A program made the position numbers and the translations under genes. The notes under the pieces were generated by a model. It did not search any database. It was not told the DNA's origin and saw only the letters and a list, made by a program, of their open reading frames with translations. A DNA stretch of 13,443 bases from Gammaproteobacteria bacterium UBA3067 (GTDB taxonomy: Bacteria > Pseudomonadota > Gammaproteobacteria > Pseudomonadales > UBA3067). The stretch is taken from the NCBI GenBank assembly GCA_002366835.1, contig DFBZ01000071.1, positions 1-13,443 on the forward strand. The letters are read 5' to 3'. Shown here piece after piece: positions 7,452 through 13,443 of this stretch. Numbering within the stretch: position 1 is the stretch's first letter; each line of letters opens with the position of its first letter.

Positions 7452-8564
7452 ATGAATAACGGTTTTGAAATAGTTCGTGACATTGAGCGTTTTTATTCTC
7501 TGGAGCGTGACTGGGAGGGGCTTCTATTCTCCTCAAATCAAAAGAATCTCGGTTGTTTTAATTCATGGGTGTGGGCAACTTCGTGGTGGAAGGTATTTGC
7601 GAAGAAAAACGATAAGCTTTTTATTATCTGCCAATGGGAAAAAGGCAAACTCGTAGGCTTGGCGCCTTTTTATATAAAGAGTAAAAGCTTTGGCCTTCTT
7701 AAAACGCTGTTATTTATAGGGACGGGTGAGCCCGAAGACATTGAGGTGGCGACAGAATATCTTGATTTGCTTGTTTCGAAGGAGTCAGACAACACTTTTG
7801 TTAACAAGGTTGTGGCAGAGGTTGTAGAAATAACAGCGCTCGCCAATATTGAATTCAGCAACCTGCTTGATGATAGTCTTTGTTTGACTGCCCTCGTCTC
7901 AAAACTAAATAATAAATTTATTCTCCGAGAAAGGCTGTGCGGTTACAGATATGTTGCCGATCTGAAAAAGGGGGGGGAAGTCAGCTCGCTGCCGAAATCT
8001 CAGATTAAAAAATATAATGTATCAAACCGGCGCTTTATTCGAAATGGTGATGCCAACTGCTTTCGAATAAGCAAGGAGGAGGACTTGGTGTATGGAATGG
8101 CAGCCCTTTCGAAGTTGCATAAACTTAGGTGGGAGTCAAAAGGTAAAACGGGAGTTTTTGAGGCGGTAGAGTTTCAACGATTTCATAAGCTATTCTCCAA
8201 AAGCCTTCTTTGTAATGATGACCTTTTAATGTTTATTCTAAGCCTGAACGACACACCGATTGCAGTTTATTATGGCTGGAAGTTTAAAGACACCCTTTCG
8301 TATTATCAAAGTGGTATTGATACAACTACAAAGCCAAATATGTCCCCTGGCCTGTTGATGCATGTAGAAGCAATGCAATGGGGAAAAACCCAAGGCCTAG
8401 CACATTACGACTTCATGAAAGGGGGTAATACTTCTTACAAAAGCAACTATGCTCAAAAGACCCAGAGCATGTATCACGTTCGCCTTTATAAAAAATCCAT
8501 ACGTTCCCATTTTTTCAATATCAGCACCTATCTGCTTGAACGCACAAGGAGGGGTAAGCAATGA
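7452..8564 (+). CDS. CelD/BcsL-like GNAT-fold acyltransferase (FemAB-related)
   Basis: This 370-residue cytoplasmic protein belongs to the CelD/BcsL-like acyltransferase group (Acetyltransf_6, FemAB-related GNAT fold). The signature lies in the C-terminal half: LHKLRWESKGKTGVF (222-236), followed by strand-rich sequence with AVYYGWKFKDTLSYYQSGID (271-290), the substrate-side PGLLMHVEAMQWG (299-311), and YDFMKGGNTSYKSNYA (319-334), which matches the conserved 'DFlrG...YK..w' block. The N-terminal half also keeps the family pattern of tryptophans (FNSWVWATSWW, 36-46). Members in polysaccharide clusters are thought to transfer an acyl or aminoacyl group to a sugar, but the substrate is unknown here. 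ATG 7452 was chosen; an adjacent in-frame TTG at 7449 adds one residue and neither has a good Shine-Dalgarno. The gene follows the beta-barrel gene by 14 bases, overlaps the deacetylase by 4 bases, and contains a run of eight Gs at codons 173-176. Confidence 0.85.
   Translation: MNNGFEIVRDIERFYSLERDWEGLLFSSNQKNLGCFNSWVWATSWWKVFAKKNDKLFIICQWEKGKLVGLAPFYIKSKSFGLLKTLLFIGTGEPEDIEVATEYLDLLVSKESDNTFVNKVVAEVVEITALANIEFSNLLDDSLCLTALVSKLNNKFILRERLCGYRYVADLKKGGEVSSLPKSQIKKYNVSNRRFIRNGDANCFRISKEEDLVYGMAALSKLHKLRWESKGKTGVFEAVEFQRFHKLFSKSLLCNDDLLMFILSLNDTPIAVYYGWKFKDTLSYYQSGIDTTTKPNMSPGLLMHVEAMQWGKTQGLAHYDFMKGGNTSYKSNYAQKTQSMYHVRLYKKSIRSHFFNISTYLLERTRRGKQ
7970..7977 (+). repeat. Run of eight Gs inside the acyltransferase gene
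   Basis: Eight consecutive Gs follow five As and encode Lys173-Gly174-Gly175-Glu176. A single-base slip would shift the frame about halfway through the gene. The tract is in frame as read here. Confidence 0.9.
8546..8552 (+). promoter_or_regulatory. Strong Shine-Dalgarno inside the end of the acyltransferase gene
   Basis: AAGGAGG lies 8 bases before the deacetylase ATG, inside the last codons of the preceding gene. With the ATGA stop/start overlap, it indicates well-translated, coupled expression of the deacetylase. It is the best ribosome site in the operon. Confidence 0.85.
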
Positions 8565-9601
8565 AATTTTTGAGTATGAGCTTTATTGCACCTGTTTTTG
8601 CTGCGTCAAACCTTGACTTACTAATAAGTAGAGTCCCACCTTTAAAGGTGCCTGTGCGGATTTTCGCCTACCACCGGGTGCGTGAAATTGACAATTCAAC
8701 AATGCCCTATGAGAGAGAATTAATCAGTGCAACACCAGCCCAATTTGAGGTGCAGCTGAAATTTTTAACGCGACACTACACCTTAACTAATTTTAAAGAA
8801 ATTGGCTGTAAATTGGACGAAGAACCAGATTATAAGCCGGAAAACTTGGCTATCTTAACGTTTGATGATGGCTATTCCGATTTTTATACAGAAATATTTC
8901 CACTACTAAGGAAATACAACGCGACAGCTGTTGTTTTTCCTAGCACGCAATATATCGAATCCGACACACCTATTTGGTTTGATCAGCTTGGTTATATCCT
9001 TGACTCCCTAAAAAATAATCAAATTGAGGAAATTATCAATAAATTGGGGATGGCGGGCCCTTTTTCTGCAATGCAGTTTATAGATAAGGATGCAGTGTTT
9101 CGCGTGGTGAAGGCATTGCCCGATACTGAGCGCCTTGCATTTATGGCTTCAATTATTTCGCTTAGCCAGCGTGAATTCGAGATAAGCGTCACTGGAATAA
9201 AAAATGAGATGCTGTCATGGTCGCAGCTTCGTGAAGTGTCTGACTACGGCGTTGAGGTTGGTTCACACACTGTTTCGCATCCTATTCTTGCTAATCTTAA
9301 TGAAGAGAATTTAAAACTTGAACTTGAAAAATCCAAAGAAACTATAGAGAACGAAACGGGTGAAAAAGTTGTATCGCTGGCCTATCCTGTGGGTGGGTTT
9401 GAAACATTCAGCGATGGCGTAATTGATGCTGTTAAGGCTGCTGGTTACGAGTTTTCAGTTTCTTATCTTGATGGAGTCGATGGCCTATTTCAACGTGGTA
9501 TGTATGAACTTAAGCGAATTCGAGTCGAAGAAAACCAGTCTCTTGCTTTATTTCGTACACGGCTAGCGTTACTGCCTCTAAAAAGAGTGCTTAAGCGGTG
9601 A
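8561..9601 (+). CDS. NodB-type polysaccharide deacetylase (carbohydrate esterase 4)
   Basis: This 346-residue enzyme would remove N- or O-acetyl groups from a sugar in the polymer or its precursor. The carbohydrate esterase 4 motifs appear intact: motif 1 TFDDGYSD at 100-107 (catalytic base Asp102, metal ligand Asp103), motif 2 SHTVSH at 235-240 (metal ligands His236 and His240), and motif 3 AYPVGG. The early AYHRV (36-40) is also typical of the group. The N terminus (MKFLSMSFIAPVFAAS) is only weakly signal-like, with a single Lys and a short, interrupted hydrophobic stretch, so cytoplasmic versus exported location is unclear. A metal-dependent active enzyme is inferred. The insertion at about residues 130-215, between motifs 1 and 2, is longer than in minimal NodB domains and has no recognised motif. 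The gene is coupled to both neighbours: ATGA with the acyltransferase and GTGA with the ligase-like gene. Confidence 0.92.
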   Translation: MKFLSMSFIAPVFAASNLDLLISRVPPLKVPVRIFAYHRVREIDNSTMPYERELISATPAQFEVQLKFLTRHYTLTNFKEIGCKLDEEPDYKPENLAILTFDDGYSDFYTEIFPLLRKYNATAVVFPSTQYIESDTPIWFDQLGYILDSLKNNQIEEIINKLGMAGPFSAMQFIDKDAVFRVVKALPDTERLAFMASIISLSQREFEISVTGIKNEMLSWSQLREVSDYGVEVGSHTVSHPILANLNEENLKLELEKSKETIENETGEKVVSLAYPVGGFETFSDGVIDAVKAAGYEFSVSYLDGVDGLFQRGMYELKRIRVEENQSLALFRTRLALLPLKRVLKR

Positions 9602-10902
9602 GCTCCCCTGGCTTCTTTTTTTTATGTGTTTACGTCCTGCTGTTGTTTTTCCGGCCACAAGAGATTTTTTTGGAATTACAGCCCTATCGGCTTCTATTGG
9701 TAACAGAAGTTTTGTTGTTCTCATTTTGGTTGGCGAGTAAAAAACGCTTTGATGCGCCGCAATACAGCGATATGTTTTGGTTGGGTATGGGTATATTGTT
9801 TTCCTACCTGCTCGTTTCAATTTCTCTTGGGTTTGATGCCCTGCTTAACTTCTTTATATATAGCTATATTATTTTTATCTGTGTAGCGAATGGGCTGACC
9901 ACCTTCTCCCGTGCTAAAAAGTTACTTTTTCTTATCGTGTTATCTACCAGCTTTATGTGCCTTGATGGTTTGTCCCAGTCCCTGGACCCCAATCACATTG
10001 GCTGGTCTGGAATGCAATCATTTAAACGGACAGATGGGCCTTCTATCGTATACCAGATACGCTATTTGGGGTTTTTAAACGACCCAAATGATTTGGGTAT
10101 GTTGCTGGTTTTTGCACTTCCAGTGATCGCCTTGCTTTATTTCGACACGCGCAATAAGGCGGTTCGGCTGATATACTTATTTGTATTTATTCTTCATGTT
10201 TTTGCCCTATATCTGACTAACTCTCGCGGCACAATGCTATCCGGTATCATCGTTCTGGCCGTGGCGCTGCAGTTTAGATATGGCGGTGTTCGCTCCTTGG
10301 TATTCGGTGGCATTTTACTGTCTCTTATCGTTGCATTTGCACCATCCAGAATGGGGGGAGGGGTAGATCAGTCCTCTATGGATAGAATCTACGCTTGGTA
10401 TGAAGGTTATCAGATGTTTAAGTGGCGCCCAGTATTTGGAGTAGGGCAGGGGCGCTTCCTTGAATATCATCCTAAAACTGCTCACAACTCCTGGGTGCTT
10501 GCGCTTTCAGAGATCGGCTTGTTTGGCTACTATTTCTGGTTTTCGGTTACCACTTCTACGCTATTGTATCAGTATAAAATACAACAGTATTTGTCGGGGT
10601 TTGTGTCAACAGAGCGTTATAAAGAGCTGGGACAGTCAATACAGGCATCCATTAATGGGGAGCGTCTTATGGCTAATGCCCTAATGCTTTCTACATTAGG
10701 AAGTTTAACGGCCGCGTTTTTTTTAAGTCGAACTTATATGGTGTTGATTTTCCTTAATGCAGGTCTAGCCGTTTCTCAATATCACCGGGTAAAAGATCAG
10801 AATATTGGTTATGACTTTAGTTTTGGACGGGTCAGAATGTTTATACTGGCATTGGTATCCATAGTGATAATCAATGTGTTGATTCGAATCATGAGTCCAT
10901 AA
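9598..10902 (+). CDS. O-antigen ligase/polymerase-like multi-pass membrane protein (Wzy_C family)
   Basis: This 434-residue hydrophobic protein has about ten or more predicted membrane helices and one large periplasmic loop at about 249-297. Family marks are FLNDPNDLG (159-167), LTNSRGTMLSG (206-216), the loop segment MDRIYAWYEGYQMF (261-274) with WRPVFGVGQGRF (276-287), and AHNSWVLALSEIGLFG (295-310). These fit the O-antigen ligase/polymerase superfamily, in which undecaprenyl-linked glycan is transferred to lipid A, protein or another repeat unit. Ligase and polymerase cannot be separated by sequence alone. The early FFRPQEIF (17-24) also recurs in exopolysaccharide-locus members. It starts with GTG in a GTGA overlap with the deacetylase stop, with only a weak AAGAG upstream, so coupling probably drives translation. 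Two runs of eight Ts (9616-9623 and 10717-10724) lie in the gene. The 79 bases that follow it hold no convincing promoter or terminator. Confidence 0.88.
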   Translation: MSSPGFFFLCVYVLLLFFRPQEIFLELQPYRLLLVTEVLLFSFWLASKKRFDAPQYSDMFWLGMGILFSYLLVSISLGFDALLNFFIYSYIIFICVANGLTTFSRAKKLLFLIVLSTSFMCLDGLSQSLDPNHIGWSGMQSFKRTDGPSIVYQIRYLGFLNDPNDLGMLLVFALPVIALLYFDTRNKAVRLIYLFVFILHVFALYLTNSRGTMLSGIIVLAVALQFRYGGVRSLVFGGILLSLIVAFAPSRMGGGVDQSSMDRIYAWYEGYQMFKWRPVFGVGQGRFLEYHPKTAHNSWVLALSEIGLFGYYFWFSVTTSTLLYQYKIQQYLSGFVSTERYKELGQSIQASINGERLMANALMLSTLGSLTAAFFLSRTYMVLIFLNAGLAVSQYHRVKDQNIGYDFSFGRVRMFILALVSIVIINVLIRIMSP

Positions 10903-10981
10903 AATATGACTTTTGTTTAGATAATCCCAAATAAAATAGCGGTGCCCTTAAGCCCCACCCCATTTGCTGTGAACATCTAAT

Positions 10982-12310
10982 ATGAATATTGACTTAATAA
11001 GTAATCGCTTATCCCTTCGTTTGGCAAAGCCGACGCTATATCGCGAACTCGTTGGCTATGAAACAGTATTTTCTGAAACAAAAGATCAACTTGATAGTTT
11101 GCAAAAGGCCCGGTTGATAGCCTTATGCAAGCACGCAGAAAAAAAATCAAGTTATTACCACAGTCGAATCTCAGTTAAAATACTTGATCCTGAAAATAGC
11201 TTGGATGCAATTCTTGCAACATTGCCCTTGCTCACTAAAGACCTGGTTTCAGAGCATTACCAATCATTGGTAATAAATTCTGCTGGTCAGGAGAATATAA
11301 AAAAATCAACGGGTGGCTCTACCGGTAAACCCTTTCGTTTTGAGCTGGATTATGGAAGTTATATCAAGCGTGAAGCCGTTATGTGGCGAGGTTATGGCTG
11401 GGCCGGGTACACCTATGGTCAGCGCGCACTTTACTTATGGGGGGCTGATGGTGGGGTAACGGGGGCTGCTAGAAAACTAAAAGATCGCATGTACCACCGT
11501 TTCTATAATAGAAAAATGCTCAACTCTTTCGCCTTGAATGAGCATAATATGGCTGATTACTTAAAGGGCATAAATCAGTATAAGCCAAGCGTTATCGTCT
11601 CTTATGTAAACCCCATATATATTCTTTCTCAATATATTATTGATAACGATATTTCTGTTCACGCTCCACAAAGGATACTGACTGGCGCGGAGCCCCTGTA
11701 TGAGTTTCAACGAGAAATTATACAAAAAGCCTTTCGATGCAAAGTGATGAACACCTATGGTTGCAGGGAGTTTATGCTGATAGGAGCCGAGTGTGAGCAA
11801 CAAGATGGCTTGCATATCAATAGCGACCACCTGATCGTTGAGACCCTAAATGACCAGGGTGAATCAGTGATTGATGAAGAAGGGGATGTGGTTATTACTG
11901 ATTTGTTTAATTATGGAATGCCGTTCATTCGTTATAAAAATGGTGACAGAGCAATACTGTCTTCAACGAAATGCACATGTGGAAACCCTTCTCCTCTGAT
12001 TAAAGAAATCAAAGGGCGAAAGCTTGATGCGATAAAAGCACCTAATGGAAGCATTTTGCCTGGCGAGTTTTTTCCTCATCTACTAAAAGATATCGGGGCG
12101 ATAAAAAAATTTCAGGTTGTACAAAATTGTCTTGAAGAGCTCGAGCTAAGTGTCGTACAAGCAGAGACACTCCAGCCTGCAGATCGCGAATATATCGAAA
12201 ATGAACTGGACAGATACACTGATGGAACTCTCAAGCTAAACTTGAACATCGTAGGTGATATTCCACTCACTACGTCTGGGAAGTATCGTGTTACGGTTTG
12301 TAATCTATAA
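10982..12310 (+). CDS. CapK/phenylacetate-CoA-ligase-like adenylating enzyme
   Basis: This 442-residue cytoplasmic protein belongs to the ANL adenylating superfamily, closest by eye to CapK/PaaK (COG1541). The nucleotide loop STGGSTGKP is at 109-117, the A5-like NTYGCREF at 257-264, and the later NGDRAIL (320-326) is followed by a paired-cysteine CTCGNPSP (331-338) and GRKLD, as in this family. A late Lys434 in IPLTTSGKYR matches the catalytic-lysine region of the C-terminal lid. Such enzymes activate a carboxylate as acyl-AMP. Those in capsule clusters have no settled substrate; here it may prepare an acyl group for the nearby acyltransferase (inference). Length agrees with the family. The ATG lacks a clear Shine-Dalgarno, and no other in-frame start is available just upstream because an in-frame TGA lies at 10970-10972. 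It follows the ligase-like gene by 79 bases, the longest gap in the series. Confidence 0.86.
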   Translation: MNIDLISNRLSLRLAKPTLYRELVGYETVFSETKDQLDSLQKARLIALCKHAEKKSSYYHSRISVKILDPENSLDAILATLPLLTKDLVSEHYQSLVINSAGQENIKKSTGGSTGKPFRFELDYGSYIKREAVMWRGYGWAGYTYGQRALYLWGADGGVTGAARKLKDRMYHRFYNRKMLNSFALNEHNMADYLKGINQYKPSVIVSYVNPIYILSQYIIDNDISVHAPQRILTGAEPLYEFQREIIQKAFRCKVMNTYGCREFMLIGAECEQQDGLHINSDHLIVETLNDQGESVIDEEGDVVITDLFNYGMPFIRYKNGDRAILSSTKCTCGNPSPLIKEIKGRKLDAIKAPNGSILPGEFFPHLLKDIGAIKKFQVVQNCLEELELSVVQAETLQPADREYIENELDRYTDGTLKLNLNIVGDIPLTTSGKYRVTVCNL

Positions 12311-12345
12311 GCTGAGCTGGTCGGTATCTAAAGTGATGTATCTAT

Positions 12346-13443
12346 ATGAATAACAGTTCAAACAGGCCGCGTTTGTTAATAGTGAGTAATTTATACCCAT
12401 TACCCACTGAACCGGCTCGCGGCATGTTTAACAAGCAGCAGTTCGACCGACTTTCAAATGAATTTGATGTCACCGTGATGGTTCCCGTTGCTTGGCCGCA
12501 GTGGTTAAAACAGCGCCGGCGTTTTCTTGATGCAAATACCGGGGGGCTGATCTATTTTCCTCAGCTATATACCCCAAAGGTGGGGCGCTCTCTCTATGGT
12601 GTATGGATGTTTTTCTCTTTGTTTGGTGCGTGGCTGGCGCTGACTAAAGCCAAACAGTTTGAACTATGTCTTGGCAGTTGGGCGTATCCCGATGCGTTTT
12701 CAGGGTATTGGTTAGCCAAGTGTCTTGGTATTCCCTTCGTGATGAAGGTGCACGGCTCTGATCTGAATGAATACCTGGCTTACCCCGCGCGAAAGGCACA
12801 AATTGCTTACGTCGCGAAACGAAGCAAGGGAGTACTATGTGTTAGTTCGGCCTTGGCAGATAAGCTGGCGTCAATTGGTGTAAAAAGAGAGCTTATCAGG
12901 GTGGTTTATAATGGCGTTGATTCAAATAAGTTCTTCCCTGTCGACGAAGTGCCGATAACGCAATCATTATTATTCGTGGGAAATCTTAAAGAGAGCAAAG
13001 GGGTTGCGGATTTACTTGACGCTTTTCTTCAGATCCATTCATCACAGCCTGGGTTAAGGCTCGTTATCGCGGGTGCTGGCCCAGCGGACAAAACGCTAAG
13101 GTCTATAATCACTGCTGCAGGCATCAAGGAAAAAGTCGACCTTCTTGGTGCGGTAGGGCATGAACAAATCCCCTCGCTTATTCAAGGCGCTACCTTATTG
13201 GTACTTCCCAGTTATAACGAAGGTGTGCCTAACGTTGTGCTTGAAGCTATGTCGTGTGGTGTCCCAGTTGTAGCGACTCGTGTAGGAGGCATTCCTGAGG
13301 TAGTGAACGAAGAGCTATGTGGTGTGCTCGTTAATGCTGGTGACGTGCCCCAGCTTTCTGATGCGATATTGACGGCCTTATCTACCCCTTGGGATCGATC
13401 TTCTATAAAATCCCATGCTAGTAAGTTTACTTGGTCAAAGAAT
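12346..13443 (+). CDS. GT4-family glycosyltransferase, 3' end outside the window
   Basis: The frame is open from ATG 12346 to the last base, giving 366 residues with no stop, and probably lacks only the last few dozen residues. It has a GT-B fold. The N-terminal acceptor half starts RLLIVSNLYPLPTEPARGMF, and KVHGSDLNEYL lies in its C-terminal part. The donor half has VVYNGVDSNKFFP, VGNLKESKGVADLLDAF, and the E-x7-E motif EGVPNVVLE (Glu292 and Glu300) followed by AMSCGVPVVATRVGGIPEVV, which binds the nucleotide-sugar diphosphate. This is a retaining GT4 enzyme acting at the cytoplasmic face on a lipid-linked sugar; donor and acceptor cannot be told. It begins 35 bases after the CapK-like gene with no strong Shine-Dalgarno, and an out-of-register ATG at 12336 stops after three more codons. 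Confidence 0.93.
   Translation, partial: MNNSSNRPRLLIVSNLYPLPTEPARGMFNKQQFDRLSNEFDVTVMVPVAWPQWLKQRRRFLDANTGGLIYFPQLYTPKVGRSLYGVWMFFSLFGAWLALTKAKQFELCLGSWAYPDAFSGYWLAKCLGIPFVMKVHGSDLNEYLAYPARKAQIAYVAKRSKGVLCVSSALADKLASIGVKRELIRVVYNGVDSNKFFPVDEVPITQSLLFVGNLKESKGVADLLDAFLQIHSSQPGLRLVIAGAGPADKTLRSIITAAGIKEKVDLLGAVGHEQIPSLIQGATLLVLPSYNEGVPNVVLEAMSCGVPVVATRVGGIPEVVNEELCGVLVNAGDVPQLSDAILTALSTPWDRSSIKSHASKFTWSKN

Noticed and set aside
10682..10699. Small hairpin CTAATG...CATTAG in the ligase-like gene
   Set aside because: A six-base stem inside a coding region is expected by chance and has no T-tract.
10903..10981. Terminator or internal promoter in the 79-base gap before the CapK-like gene
   Set aside because: The only inverted repeat is a 4-bp GGTG/CACC pair with no T-tract. 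GATAAT near 10919 has no -35 partner, so the gap is left unassigned.
7670..11830. Frames at 7670-7861 (minus), 9578-9820 (minus), 10460-10684 (plus) and 11561-11830 (minus)
   Set aside because: All overlap genes with clear family motifs in another frame, and their translations show no domain.
1..13443. CRISPR array, tRNA/rRNA genes, insertion sequences, toxin-antitoxin or phage-defence genes
   Set aside because: No regularly spaced repeats, transposase-like frames or clover-leaf sequence were seen. All long frames belong to DNA repair, the TPR lipoprotein or polysaccharide synthesis.

Overview
The window looks like a chromosomal segment of a Gram-negative gammaproteobacterium. The main evidence is an sbcB (exonuclease I) that aligns along its length with the enterobacterial protein, a lipoprotein with a bacterial lipobox, a predicted outer-membrane beta-barrel protein, and an envelope-polysaccharide locus of the type found in PEP-CTERM/exosortase-bearing proteobacteria. 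The base composition is moderate, and a marine or environmental lineage is plausible. The genus cannot be told from this sequence.

Layout. (1) Positions 2-1045 hold the 3' part of sbcB on the plus strand, a housekeeping gene that marks the border of the locus. (2) Positions 1056-1099 hold a perfect 19-bp inverted repeat, probably a terminator shared by two convergent genes. (3) Positions 1168-3573, minus strand, encode an 801-residue tetratricopeptide-repeat lipoprotein of the PrsT type, known from PEP-CTERM/exosortase-associated exopolysaccharide loci. (4) Positions 3574-3859 are a divergent intergenic region with a candidate sigma-70 promoter facing right. (5) From 3860 to the right edge runs a plus-strand operon-like series: polysaccharide chain-length determinant (Wzz/GNVR); BY-kinase-like ATPase with a degenerate P-loop; outer-membrane beta-barrel protein of the PEP-CTERM-associated type; CelD/FemAB-like GNAT acyltransferase; NodB-type polysaccharide deacetylase; multi-pass O-antigen ligase/polymerase-like protein; CapK/phenylacetate-CoA-ligase-like adenylating enzyme; and a GT4 glycosyltransferase cut by the window end.

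How the genes fit together (inference). The glycosyltransferase adds a sugar to a lipid-linked repeat unit. The deacetylase, the GNAT protein and the CapK-like enzyme could modify the sugars by removing or adding acyl or aminoacyl groups. The O-antigen ligase-like protein would polymerise or transfer the glycan. The chain-length protein and its kinase-like partner would control polymer length. The beta-barrel and PrsT would act in or at the outer membrane. The initiating sugar-phosphate transferase, flippase, Wza-type export protein and exosortase are not in the window and may lie beyond the right edge.

The points most worth a second look are the kinase-like protein, which has alanine where the Walker A lysine should be and no tyrosine-rich tail; the PrsT gene with no exosortase or PEP-CTERM protein in view; an uninterrupted run of eight Gs in the acyltransferase gene; and the set of three possible glycan-modifying enzymes. 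No RNA genes, CRISPR arrays, insertion sequences or attachment sites were seen. No stretch longer than 300 bases lacks a gene.
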